Shown here in pieces: positions 42,777-55,458 of a stretch of DNA of 64,000 bases. Below the pieces are notes generated by a model. It made no database searches. It saw only the letters and a program-made list of their open reading frames with translations, and had not been told where the DNA came from. The translations under genes and the position numbers were made by a program. Positions within the stretch are counted from its first letter, which is position 1. Every line of letters begins with the position of its first letter. Origin of the DNA: Cucumis sativus (Eukaryota > Streptophyta > Magnoliopsida > Cucurbitales > Cucurbitaceae); the NCBI RefSeq assembly GCF_000004075.3, contig NC_026661.2:22100307-22164306 (forward strand), in the 5' to 3' direction.

Positions 42777-43958
42777 ATGGATCATTTGAACTGGAATGGA
42801 TATGGATCGAGAGTTGCGAAGAAGACGACGGCGTCCACAACGTCTTCCTCGTCGTTTTGGAGTAATTACCAACAAGGAGTTGAAGAAAGGTTCGTGATAT
42901 CAAGCTCAAATAATTCCAACTTCTTCAACTCAGTTCAAGATTTCCCAATTAAAGTGGCTGCAAATTCTTCAACTCCGGTTTTAAAAACAGAGAACCCTTT
43001 GGCTATGAGCCCTTCATTGACAAGCTTTACAACATCTAGCAACATGGATGTTGTTGGACTTTTATCGCAACTTGACGCCGGCTCCAACGGAGATAAATCG
43101 GCGACCGTAACAACGTGCTCGCTGGAGTCGTTAGACTGTTTGCTTTCAGCTACAAACAGCAACACAGACACATCAGTTGAAGATGATGGATCAGTTTCAA
43201 TGATGTTAACAGATTACACCAATTTATGGAACTTTGGAGGCAATGCAGCAGTATCTTCAAAAGAATCTGAAAAGAATGGTTCAAATTCTACAAAGAGAAG
43301 CCATGAACAAACTCAATTCAAAGCTGCAGATTACTCTATTTTCTCAAATAACATCATAAATCTATCTGATTCCACTTCAGACAGTGGAGGTTTTAGGATC
43401 ATAACAGATCATGATCTACCAAAACAGAAGAAACCCAGATCAGAAAAGCCACCAAGTTCATCAAACATCAATTTTCAACAATCATGTTCATCGGGATCTT
43501 CTTGTATTGATCAAGAACCGGATCCAGAGGCCATAGCACAAATGAAAGAGATGATCTACAGAGCAGCAGCTTTCAGGCCAGTGAATTTGGGATTAGAAAT
43601 GATAGAAAAGCCTAAAAGGAAGAATGTGAGAATTTCATCAGATCCACAGACTGTAGCAGCAAGACAAAGGAGAGAAAGAATCAGTGAGAGAATAAGGGTT
43701 TTGCAAAGGCTTGTTCCTGGTGGAAGCAAAATGGATACAGCATCAATGCTTGATGAAGCTGCAAATTATCTAAAGTTCTTGAAATCTCAGATCAAAGCTT
43801 TAGAGAATCTTGGGCAAAAGCTTGAGTCTTTGAATTGTCCTCCAACTAGCATAGCTTTCTCTTTCAACCCATCTTTTCCCATACAAACATCATCCTCTCA
43901 TAATAATTTCACACTCCTAAATCCCAACCATCTTATTAACCAATATCCTCAAAACTAA
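42777..43958 (+). CDS. BHLH87: bHLH transcription factor, bHLH87-like (HECATE-related)
   Basis: One coding exon of 393 codons. The start is the ATG at 42,777; two further in-frame upstream codons begin with TTG. The N-terminal two thirds is Ser/Asn/Thr-rich and probably disordered, with a Leu-rich patch ([10 protein letters not shown]). [20 protein letters not shown] precedes the bHLH domain (about residues 283-340): [60 protein letters not shown]. The basic region lacks the Glu that contacts E-boxes (Ala-Ala-Arg in place of Glu-Arg), as in HECATE-class subgroup VIIIb proteins, so E-box binding may be weak or need a partner. Family knowledge: HEC proteins act in gynoecium and meristem development with SPATULA; bHLH87 itself is little studied. 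The nearest upstream gene is ELF3, divergent. Confidence 0.93.
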   Translation: MDHLNWNGYGSRVAKKTTASTTSSSSFWSNYQQGVEERFVISSSNNSNFFNSVQDFPIKVAANSSTPVLKTENPLAMSPSLTSFTTSSNMDVVGLLSQLDAGSNGDKSATVTTCSLESLDCLLSATNSNTDTSVEDDGSVSMMLTDYTNLWNFGGNAAVSSKESEKNGSNSTKRSHEQTQFKAADYSIFSNNIINLSDSTSDSGGFRIITDHDLPKQKKPRSEKPPSSSNINFQQSCSSGSSCIDQEPDPEAIAQMKEMIYRAAAFRPVNLGLEMIEKPKRKNVRISSDPQTVAARQRRERISERIRVLQRLVPGGSKMDTASMLDEAANYLKFLKSQIKALENLGQKLESLNCPPTSIAFSFNPSFPIQTSSSHNNFTLLNPNHLINQYPQN

Positions 43959-46900
43959 TCTTTCTTCCTTAAAAAACTGTCCTCAAGATTACTCAACTTT
44001 TGATCAACTGATGTAGCTCAAATTTATTGGTTCATGTTTCAATCTTCAATGTATTTCTCTCTTTGTTTTTTACTCAACATAAATCAATAAATTTAAATTC
44101 AAATCCAATCATCATAAAATCACATCAACTCACTGCTAAACTCAAAAGCTTAAACAAATGAGTTACATGTTTGTTGTTTCAATACTTTAATACTCTTCTA
44201 TTCACATATGAAATTGAAAATGTATAAAAGGTTGAACAAATAGAAATCAATACTAAGAGGAGAAAAGTGATATTATACTCGTTTAAAGCTATGATACTAT
44301 GTTAAATCATCAATGACAACTAACAGGGCGATCAAAACTAAAAGAATCCCGTTTTTCTACCAAGTACAGTTTAGAAAGCTACGATACAAAGTTCCAAGCA
44401 TATCAGGCCATGAACATGATCCCATTATGCAGCAATATATAACAGAAAACTGCTGAATTGGAGATCATCAATGGAAATGAAAGTGCTTTTTTCTTTTTCT
44501 TCTTGGAATTACAATAGTAATAATAATGGGATTTATTTTCTAATGATGATTGATTGATAATGAGGCTTTAGCTTTTTGTATGTAGCAGGGGAAAAGGCTT
44601 AGTAATAATAACAGTATGATTAAGATGAAAGAGGAGTTAGAAAGTGAATGTTACTTTTGAAACTTTGATCTTTGTAATTGAAAAAGAATCAAACTTTTTT
44701 CTTGGAGAAGAACTGAATTAAAAATTCTGATGTATATATTATTCATTTTGGCCCTCATTTAATTTTATTTTTACTGTAATTACCAATGCTTTTGAAACAT
44801 TCTCTTTGGAAATATGAGCCAAAGTCAGTGGTGTGGTCTCCTTGATTCAATCCAAAGCGTGCTCTTGGGAATCACTCCAAATTTATTGCTAAGCACATGC
44901 TTTATGCTTCTTTTTTGGCTTGGTATTAAATCTCTCTCCCTCCCTCTCTCTCTCTTGGCACTATAGTAAGTACATTTTTGTTTAGCTCTATGTCTTATAT
45001 GTTCTCCAACTTAGCATAGAATCTGGTTTTCCACTTTTAAAATAATAATAATAATAATACTATGTAGCTTTGATTAAATAAACCATACATCATTAGTTCT
45101 TCCAAAAAGAACCCTCAATCACTATTTATATTATACTTCTAATTAGCATATCATATGATCATGCATACTATTGTGGATGCATGTGCAATATGATGTATGG
45201 CCGGCTATCATTATTTACGATTGGATTCAAGGTGTGTTTTTGCCGGATACCTAACATGTTAAGCTAAAATTTGTTTACCGTATCTAAATTTTAGCCACTC
45301 AAATCTTCTTAAGATAACATACGATTTATAAGTAGCACTATTTTTTGACATATATACTAAAAAAGTCAAATGTTACTATGATAGAAACAACTGACGAACA
45401 AGGAAGCAAACACATAGATTTACATGATTCATTAACGATGTGTTAGATCCATAAGGTCGAGTGAGAAACTATTTTATTATTTCGAGGAGTATTAGGGTGA
45501 AAAATACAAAATGTAAAGATGTATGTAAGTAAAGGTTTTATACATGTTTTATATATAACAATCCGTTTAAGCCCTAACATGACAATTTGAAAACAAAATG
45601 ATTGTCAAACAAAACCTTAGCATGTCAATTCTAATTGATACGAGACTTTAGTCGCACTTCTATTCTATTCGTTTTTTTCTTAACGTAATGATCAAACAAC
45701 GTGAAGGAAAAGACAAAAAGGAAAGGGAGGAACGGTTGGAGTTTGATTGGATGCAAATTGATGATGAGAATGATGATGATATGTTAAAGTAGAGAAATTT
45801 GAATTTGCCAAAGTTAAGAGAGTCATGCAAGGAAGCCTAAATTTGTGGGTTGAACATTGAAAGCCCCTATGGGTTTGGTTTGGTTAATGACATAAATGAA
45901 GTGGAGGAGGTGGTGGTGGTGGTGGTAATGTGGGGTCACATCCCAAAGTAACAAACTTTGGACAAAAAATGATATCATTTCAATTAATTATTTAATAAGT
46001 AACAATAAAATAAAACAATAATTTATATAATATACTTTGAGCAATTTCAATTGGACTCTTATTTTGTAGGCTTTCCAACAGTTGACTTTGTCCAACCAAT
46101 AGAGACATCACATAAGGGTGTTGTTGAAGCAAAATTCTTAACATATACATGGTCAAAATGAAAGGTGTCAAGCTCTCATTGGGCTGTCTTGCGGTGGCCA
46201 ATACCGGGGTGGTTCCCTCATTTCTCTTTTCTTTGTTTTCTTCTACCCCGGAAAAGAAGAACTTTAGAGGTCACTCTCTTAACCGTTTAGCTATTAGCTG
46301 TGTGGATGCAGTACCATATCTTCTTCAAATAATATACATTTCTTTACCTCCTAGCTTCTTTTAGATGATACTGTGACGGTCAGGTAGATATGAGTTATGA
46401 AACAAATGGTATTACTATCTATATGTCTACTATGCTAACAAAGTATATCATTCTTCTTAAAGTTAGATGTGTTTGGGTTACTTTAGAAGCTCCTGTATGT
46501 TTTTGTAGACTGATTTAAAAGAGATAGAAATGGGTTTGAAAAATTAATGTAAAAGATATGGATAAAAGAAGTTTTGTTTAAATTTGGAAGGGGAAATGGA
46601 AGAAAGAACGTGCTGACCATTAATGGAATGTTGTAAAAGTAAAACTAATGGTGCTTGGAAGGGAGGATGCATCTTAATACCAAAGGTAACCGATTCTAAG
46701 TTCCAATCTCTTGTTAAATCGATTGATATTTGAGTGGATTGTGGTTTCTTTTTTCTTGAACAAAGATTTCTCTAAAATGAGGAAGAAAAAGAGAAAGAGG
46801 GAACTAAGATCGTTAAAAGCAAGTAATTTGAGTTACCATTTGATGCTTTAATGTGTTTTCTGAGTTGTTCTTGCAAGTCCATTGAAAATTTTAAGTTTCG

Positions 46901-48224
46901 TTTGATAATTGATTTCATGTTTGTTATTTAGGTGCATTTCGAATAACACACATGTCTTTCCTTTTGCATATCATCACGTCGTCCTATTATAGTTTGCTTT
47001 ATATTTTTGAAATATTTTAATTTGTTCTTGGTATGAATGGTGAAGGGGAATATATTACTCTTTTAACAAAGAAAAAGGAGTAACTATTTCTTGTTTCTTC
47101 CCCATGTTGAGAAAGAAATGGTTTGTTAAATCTGCAAAAGATTCAACAAACAAAAATTGGTATTAGTTGGAGAGAATAGTGTCACAGGTTTTGACATTAA
47201 ACCTCTGAACCACAAGTGAAAATCAATATTACTTGAAGAGGAAGTAACTTTACGTATGGTTTTTCGATACCGTGTTAAATTGCAAATTAATTTGAACGTA
47301 TTCCTCAAAAACTCAAAGAAAGATGTTATTGTACAAGTCTTTAGCTTTTTCTTGATACCTAGAGAGTAGGAAGAAATACAATAGCACTAGTTCTTTCTTC
47401 TATTTACCGGTGCCTTCTTTTATTCGTAGAGGTCATATGACTCAGTTATTGATTTCTAATAGTTTTTGGTTTTTTAAATATAAGAGTTAGTGAAATACAA
47501 AAACTAAACCTGTTTCTAAAAATGACTTTTTTTTAAGCTTAGCTTGATTTTTGAAAATCATTGGTAGAAAGTATATAATAAAGTAAGAAACTTAGAAGTA
47601 AAAGAGACGTTTATAAATTTAATTTTCATTAAAAAAATATAGTTATGAAACGATTCATAGTTTTTATTCTTTAAATTTGATTAAGAATTGATGGGTCATG
47701 AAGAGAAAAAAAAGAAAGTTGAAAACTACAGCAAAGAAATAATAGCACCTAAGTAAAGAAGGATTGGGTGAGAACTTGAGATCCAGCAAAGTACATTGGA
47801 GGGTAGATTATCAGAATGGAGGATTGTTGTTGGATGCTCAGTTAGATTTTATTCGTATCAATTCTTATATCATCAATCAACTCAAAAACTTGTACTGATG
47901 GATGAAGTTAAATTCATTATATATCATCTAAAATTCTTGGTATGTGTGAGCTCCAAATATGAAAAAGACTCAGAAATGGAAAGGAAATAACATTGCAGGA
48001 GTTTAAACATATGTTCTCTTTGAACAATTTAGTCTCATACCATCTTAAATTACCAACCAATTCAAAAGCTTAATTGTTGAAGGTAAATTTAATTAAATAT
48101 GATTCGACGCATATATTTTTTTTTAAAACAAGAAACAATTTCTTTCATGAAAATAGCAAAGAGTGGTATTGAAATACAGAAGGTCCAAACTAGAATATGA
48201 ACAACTTATGCCATGCAAGTTCTA
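43959..48224. other. Intergenic region, 4.3 kb
   Basis: Space between convergent bHLH87 and receptor-kinase genes. It begins with a probable bHLH87 3' UTR. It includes a GGT trinucleotide run at about 45,906-45,925, a TAA run near 45,041-45,058, and AT-rich DNA. A MITE-like sequence near 47,460-47,640 resembles the TTTGATAAC family seen in the kinase introns. No gene was recognised. Confidence 0.45.
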
Positions 48225-51200
48225 TTACCTTTCTTGGGGATCTCTAAATGATGAAGTCAGAGGGACCAACACAAGGCTGGAACTGATTCCACCATTATTT
48301 TCCTGAGGATTCTCCAAGATAGCCAGACACTGCTTCAGTTCCATCACTACCTGGGTCATGGTTGGCCTCTCAGTTGAAGATGAAGATACACAGGCTATTG
48401 CCAACTCAATAGATTTCCAAATAGAACTATTGTTAACGTCCAATCCTATTTTTGGGTCAACTGTGTTCTTGATTTCTCCTTCCTTAAGCACTGAAATAAC
48501 CCTTTTGATGACATGGGTTTTGTCCTGAGTTTTTGTTATTGCTGGCTGACCAGTGACAATTTCAAGTAAAATCACCCCAAAGCTATAAACATCACTCTTC
48601 TCATTTAACTTGTTTGTTATAGTATACCTGCAGAGAAATATACACCAGAAAGCCTATATCAAAACACAGAATTTTTGGGGAATTTAACAAAAATGAAGGG
48701 GGCGTGTTCAAATGTAAGAAGTCTTTTAAGTGCTTGTTTGATAACGATATTGTTTTTAGTTTTTTATAGTTTTCATCTTCCTTCAAGGATATTAGATTTT
48801 GAAAATGCTTTTAGAAATAACAAAACTAAGAAACTGGTGGGTGAAGTAATATTTATAAGCTTAATTTTAAAAAAACTGAATGGTTAGTCAAACAAGGTTT
48901 AAGTTATCAAGAGAGAGCGGATCAAGGATGATAAATTACTATACTCTATCCATGCTGGCACTAAGTTGGCTCTAAAATTCTTCTCTTTATCAATTTGGTT
49001 GTACTTTAATGGCTCGTCAATTCAAGATATCCTCGAAGCTGGGAAGCTTTCATTTTCCCTTATCATTGATTTGTTATCTAGGTTTTCTTTACAGAGAAAT
49101 TAGTTTTGTTTTTGTTCTATCTCTTTTGGTGTTTCTCAGTGTTTTGTCTCCTTTCGTTTATTTTTTCCTACTGTATTTTAATCATTTCATTTCCTTAATG
49201 AAAAGTTCCGTATCCTTTTAAGAAGAAAGTTCTGCTGTTTGTATTTCAAAGTCAATAATCTGACTACTGACAGGAAATTCAAGAAAAAATAAACAACAGC
49301 AAATACTTACTCTGGATCAAGGTATCCTGGGGTGCCAACAGCTGCAGTTGCTTGAGCTAAATCTCCTGAATGAAATGCTTTTGACAAGCCAAAATCAGCT
49401 AATTTGGCATGGAGGTTTTTATCTAGTAATATGTTTGTAGACTTGAGGTCTCTGTGAATAATTGGTGGCTGACACCCAAAATGAAGGTACTCTAACCCTG
49501 TAGATGATAATAATATAACTTAGCACTAGCAATCAAATGAACAATAAAATAATGGGATTTTAGTTGAGCAAATGTTTGTTTTTCCAACCTTGTGCTGCAT
49601 CCAAAGCAATTCTCAGTCTCTCCTTCCAGTTCAAGATACGATTGCTCTTTTCTAATCAGATTAGGGGAGAAAAAACTCAGTGAGTTTCTCTGTTGAATAA
49701 TCCAACTGACATAGAATTTTAAAGTATAGTTTGATAATGATTTCCCTTTTAGCTCTTTGTATATTTTCCTCCTCCCAATCAATTTTGAAACTATCTCAAC
49801 CATCCGTAGAATACACTTGACTTCTTAGATATGACAAAAACAAAAATGAGACCTAGTTTGATAACTATTTGGTTTTTTGAAAATTAGGCGTGTAATCACT
49901 ATTTCCACCAATAGTTTTTATATATTATTATTCCGTTATTTACTTCTTACAAATGTTTTTAAAATCCAAGTGAAGCTTTTTCAAAACTAAAAAAAAGTAG
50001 CTTTTAAAACTGTTTTCGTTTCTAGATTTTAGCTTAGAGTTTGGACTTTTTCTTAACAAACATGCCAATGGAAATAAGATGTGAGAAACCAAGCCATAAT
50101 TTTAGAAAACAAAAAACCAAAATTCAAATAGTTATCTAACAGTTAGGATTTATTATATTTTGGTTTTAAAATTTTGGCAAAGGTTATGAAAATGTTTTTA
50201 AAAGGTAGATAACAAATCAAAGAAACACATGTTCATAAACTTGATTTTTTGATATAAGAAAGCCTAAGTAATTAGTTTTTCTTCTATTTTTGTATTTGAT
50301 CTTATTTGGTACCCGATAGAAGATCTGCCAAGTTTCCATTTTCCATGTGTTCATAAACCAGTCCTAGGTGAGTGTCTTCATTACAATATCCAAGTACGGA
50401 AGTTAAGTTTCCATGGTGAACTGTTGTAAGTAATTGTGCCTGTAATATTGTTAAAACTAAAATTAGCTCAACTTAATTCAAGGTCTTATCAATTACTTTA
50501 ACATAGAAGAGACTGTACATAAAGAATTAGTGCTGAATGAGAGCTTCACCTGCTGTTAGGAGAATTGTTTAACTGATATGAGAGATATTTGAGAGTAATT
50601 TTGAAACGGTTAAAATATTTTTTGATGGTATAATGTAGGAGTAGCTGATTAAATTTTTTGGTGGAATTGCCGCAACATGGCATTCTTAGCAAGAATTATT
50701 GCACTTGGAGGATTTGAAAGGCATTATGACACTAAGATTCCTAAGAAGAATGAAACTGTACTTTGGCTAGTGTGTTTGTGTCAGATAGATGTGTACACTT
50801 TGAAGTTTGAAACTTCGAAACTTGTTGGGCATGTATTGGATACTTAGTAGAGCAATAGGCATGTTAGACATCAGTTGTACAAAGTCACGATCTGTCCAAC
50901 ATGAGTTAAAACATGCCTTGGTTCTTCTAGTACCACAATTGTGGAGATGGAGGATCGAACCTCCAACCTTTTGAGGAGAAAACCATGTCAATTATTGTTG
51001 AGCTAAGTTCACTCTGGATGACCTCAAATATTTGTTAATTATACTAAATAGATACATATCTGAAAAAAATAATTGATTCGAGAGTAATTTACGGCAAACT
51101 AATTTTTTAAGCTTATAAATTCATAAACTCATGCATTATGAGTTCCTTCTGGCTTATGGTATAAAAGTGATATATTTTTAAAAATATGTCCTTGCCTTAT

Positions 51201-53968
51201 CTGTGTCCTTGATTTTAGAAAACATTGGCATGCTACCATATCAGTGTCGTGTCATGTCAGTGTCTCTTTGAAGATTTTCAAGGTTAACGCATTACTTAGG
51301 TTAGGTTTCACATCTAAAAGTGTAAAACACTCTCAAACATGCCCCTTGTGTGTGACAATTGCAAAATTCTATACCATTGTTTTGTTGTTTGATATATCAT
51401 ATATTATAAGAACATTGCTGAAAATTTAGTGAGGACTCAGTATGTTGTTGCTTACCTCTTCCTCAAATTGCTTGTAACCTTGAACTGATGCAGGGGACAG
51501 CATTTTCACAGAAACTTGGATGCTATGCAAGTAACCATGATAAACTGTTCCAAATCCACCTTTCCCTATTACAGTCTCAAAGTTGTTAGTTATACTCAAA
51601 ATTTCAGAGTAGGTAAGCTTTGTTTTCTCTGGCACTAGTGACGTCTCTCCTTGCTTGCTACTCCCAGAGATCTGTTTTTCTGCATGATGTATTAGTGCTC
51701 CCACAGTTAAAGAAACGCTTAGTTTTAGTGAGCTACATTTGAAGAGTTACTGCATGTTTGATGAAACTAGAAGCATCTGACCATGAAAAACAAGATCATT
51801 ATGTTTGTGCAATACCTTTCTTCTTTCGTCTCCTTTGGCGCCAAACAATTGCACCTCCGGTTAACAATGCTAATGTAACTCCACCAAGTGATGCTGCTAA
51901 TGGAATTACATACTCTTTCTTCTTCTTCTTACTGCAGGGCTCTGATAGACAAAGATATGGATTGCCTTCGACACTTCATAATGAATAACAGGAAGTGAGA
52001 TGCTTAAGAATATCTCTGTGACATAATTTCTATTAATTTGAGTAGTGTTGGGTTGTTATTATTAGTTACCTCAATGATATGGTTTCATTTCTTGATCTTT
52101 CGATAAGTGTCTGCGGAATTATCCCTGAGAGATCGTTGTTTGCCAGGTTTCTAAAAATTGAAAAATGTTGACATGATAACTCATTACCATAAGATATAGG
52201 TTCCATCTTAGCCTAAGTCGAAGATGCAAGTAACTTACAGAACTGTCAAGAATGGCAGACTAGCTAGAAAATCTGGAATCGTGCCATTTAAGTGATTGTT
52301 GGACAGATCCCTAAATAAGGCAAGCCAATTGCTTTAGAAAATGCTATTTTGAATGGTAAAGATAATGTCTACAGGTATTTGAGATGCTTACAGGTATTGT
52401 AGCATTGTAAGATTTGATATGTAAGAAGAAATTCCCCCAGCCAATCCACTCGACGACAAGTTCCTGATTTCATACCATTTCTTAAAAGAGAAATTTGGGT
52501 AAGATTAACAAGTTTTTCATTCTTGAATATGGATGAGGGCTTACAAAGATATGATTTTCGGTGGGCTGTCGCTAATGTAACTGCAATGAAGACTGGTCCA
52601 CGCGTATTTTTGAGGGTAACATGGATCTCCTTGCCAGTTCTTCAGATTGTATGCTAATTTTATGTTCAGCAGTGCCTCAACTGGTATTGAAATGAATTGA
52701 GAATGATGATCATTAACTTGTTATGAACACAAATGACGAATATATTAAGCATAGATTGTGAAAAATCATACTTTCAGCTTGGTCTGTTTGCAACTGTGAG
52801 AACTGTTTTTGTACAAAAATCTCAATGGCATTGATTAGGGGTGGAAAACTTGAATTTTCATTTCTTTTAAGGGAGATCTCAATTTTGCTTCGATTTGCAG
52901 CTTTGGTGCCACTGCCGCTATAGACTGTGATTGTTGACAAATAATCAGGAGCCAGTTGCCCATACCATAATAATCCATTGACCAAGATGTCGAAGGCTCT
53001 AAACTGCCCTTTCTCCATCTTATGGATATCTGCAAAGTGCATGTAAATATAGAACCGTTCCCTTTTGTTACGAGTATTCCACGAAAAATTCAGGGGCTGA
53101 TGGGAATGGTTTGGCGTAACTGCAGTTTCCAAGACAATAGATGGAATTGCAAATTTATTCAACTGAATTGAGCTGTTAGAAGATATGTTTTGCAATCCAG
53201 GTATGGTTGAGGACCACCATATCCGATCATAACTATCATTAGGATACCTTACAGTTCGGTTGCTTTCTGAACCATAGTCTAGCCGCTGACGGAGCATCAA
53301 GGATCCAGATACTGTCACATAAGTGGAATTATCTAGAGGTCTAATCTCTATTGCTGATATGAAAGGCACTCCTTTTTGAATGTTTATTAGACAGATTTGC
53401 ATATAATCTAATGTTGGGACATGTATCAGTTCTTTTGTTACTATTTCAGAAGCATTTGACAGACGAACTGAATCCCAATAATCAACTCCAAGATATAAAT
53501 CAAATGATGGTGGTCGATTTATGTTATCATAGTTGCCATACATGAAACTCACTCTGATCAAGTACTTTTCTCCCCCACTCCCTTGTGTTATGGTGTAACA
53601 GCTTCTGTTTCCTTCAGGAAAACTTCTTAGATTCCTGAGTTGGGCGTTGTTAAACTCACTCTGATCCAATTTTCTACTGTATTCAGGCGATATGTCATGG
53701 ATTTCACCGGTATCGATAAACTCGGCATCAGAAACATACTTGAGCGTTGTTCTACTGTCAGTATAATTGGAATTTTCTGGTATACCACAATCTATGCTAA
53801 TGAAACCTGCAAAGCAAAAGGAAATAAAAACATCATCCCTCTTTTTCTTCACAAGCTCGGAATGCAAAAAACTTCGAAAGAATAACAAATTGAACCTGAT
53901 TGATCTTGACCATCAACATGGACCAGAAGGAGAGGCAAAAGTGCATAAAGCAGGAGAAGTCTAGGCAT
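48225..53968 (-). CDS. Malectin-like/LRR receptor kinase (LRR-I type)
   Basis: Twelve coding exons (high to low): 53968-53896, 53806-52772, 52680-52545, 52463-52392, 52310-52239, 52150-52070, 51973-51816, 51679-51456, 50439-50313, 49651-49589, 49497-49311 and 48627-48225, giving 876 residues. A signal peptide ([20 protein letters not shown]) leads into a malectin-like ectodomain starting [17 protein letters not shown] and reaching about residue 370, rich in N-glycosylation sites. Three LRRs follow ([45 protein letters not shown]), two of them on 72-bp exons. The membrane helix is at about 510-533. The kinase has [21 protein letters not shown] with the catalytic Lys, [20 protein letters not shown] and GTPGYLDPE, so it is an intact RD kinase. 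Family knowledge: relatives include IOS1, FRK1/SIRK and SHR5, many of them immunity-related. The ligand is unknown. Confidence 0.94.
48727..48902. mobile_element. MITE, TTTGATAAC family
   Basis: Inverted ends in a kinase intron: AAGTGCTTGTTTGATAAC at the left and AAACCTTGTTTGACTAACC when the right end is read on the minus strand. The AT-rich core is about 175 bp and non-coding. It is the same end motif as the element at 49,851. Confidence 0.5.
49851..50140. mobile_element. MITE, TTTGATAAC family
   Basis: Long inverted ends in a kinase intron: AGTTTGATAACTATTTGGTT / TTTTG at the left and, on the minus strand, GTTAGATAACTATTTGAATT / TTGGTTTTTTG at the right. The interior is about 290 bp, T/A-rich and without coding potential. 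Ends and size fit a non-autonomous DNA element, probably hAT-like. No target duplication was assigned. Confidence 0.6.
50930..51010 (-). mobile_element. tRNA-derived SINE-like element
   Basis: On the minus strand, TTAGCTCAACAATAATTGAC (A-box-like) is followed by GGTTGGAGGTTCGATCC with a perfect B box, then TCCATCTCCACAATTGTGG. It lies inside the large kinase intron between the exons at 51,456 and 50,439. The layout and the AATTGT tail resemble the copy at 22.5 kb. Confidence 0.65.
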
Positions 53969-55458
53969 TTCAGATCACCCTTTTGATGGTATAATTCCAA
54001 ACAAAACCCCCACCTTTTGAGATTACTTCTTGAAAGAAATATTGCAATAAATTAGATATATTCTTTTTGCAGGTGACCTCAGAAGTACCAAGTTAATTAA
54101 TTGGGGCCAATGGAGGCAGCCACAAGGTGTAAGAAATGGTCATCTACCTGGAAAAGCAAGTAGTATTCAGCAGGTAACTTCTGCATAATTTTCCATCAGC
54201 ATGAGCCTTAAACACTTCCATTTGTCAAATCAAGAATGGATGTTTTTGATGGAAAAGAACCAAGGGAGAATGGAATTAGGAGTGAAAATTCCTTAGGAGA
54301 AAGTTGCAGAAAATGAAACTTTGTAGCCATTGATATTTCTGAGTTTGAAACAGTCCAAGTCAATGAAGTTGACCACTTCTTTGTTTATGTTTTGACTTGT
54401 TTTTATTACAAAATGTACTTGTCTATGCTTATTATATTACATATGGAACCACAAGATGCCTTAAAAAAATCATGGGTGAAGTATTGTGAAATGTTCCATT
54501 TTCTTTCTTTCTTTTCCTCTTTGATGGAAGGATGGCTTTGTCTTTGTTTATTCATTTACTTCTATCATAACATTTTAAACTTCTCTAAAGACTCTAAAGT
54601 GAGTGGACTTTGTAGTACAGTTGTTAGTTTAAATTACAATCTAAGCCTAAAAAGAATAGTATAACCCATTTTGAATTGACATTTACCTAGAACTTATAGA
54701 TCTTAGTGCATAAGACACGATGATATTAATTATTAACTAATACAAATGGATAGTAAATTAATAAATTGTCAAAGCGATTATAACTCATCTGAGTCTTTTA
54801 GAAATACCCGTGATTCAAACTTTGCTTCTCTAATTGTTTCAAAAGATAAAAATAAAAACAAATTGATTGGTTAGAATTAATCATAGTCAAAAGAATTACA
54901 ACAAAACTATAAGAATTTTTTTTGTCGGTTTTGCTTAGGTAGAAGCTCGATCCGTGAGTCCTATGATTAAAAACCATTAATTACACAATTTATTAATTCT
55001 TGTAAGTTTAAATTTATAGGTCACAAACACTTTATATTAATTATAGAGTCACGACTATATAACATATGTGTATAATAATGAAATGGTATATTAAACTAAT
55101 AATGATTCCCGCTCAATTAAACTAATTTACCGGAAACAACGAACCAATTAGGGCACAGTTATCTACACGCATTGGACGAACAAGAAATTTGTAGGTTTCA
55201 ACGGCCAGATGAATCGTGGTGTTTAGCTCTGAAATTGCAAAATCTATGGATCTAATTTTAAATTCGAGTTCAGTGATAATGTAGACCTCAGATGAACTAT
55301 CGACTCGATGCAACCAGTTGAATTACTTCACAGGGGAACTGAAAGCTGAAGGCAGAAAGAACGAAGAATAGTAATGCCAGTTTCGTAGAATTACTTCACA
55401 TTGGGATGGGAATGAGATGGAGATCGTCGCATGGGTTATTATTCGGTGATGGCGCCTT
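53969..55458. promoter_or_regulatory. Receptor-kinase upstream region
   Basis: Holds the promoter of the intact kinase and the 3' flank of its broken paralogue. It is AT-rich. No clear TATA box or W-box cluster is claimed. Open frames at 54,392-54,664 and 55,122-55,514 show no domain. Confidence 0.4.

Noticed and set aside
46149-46364. 71-codon open frame between bHLH87 and the receptor kinase
   Set aside because: No signal peptide, domain or splice context; codon use looks random.
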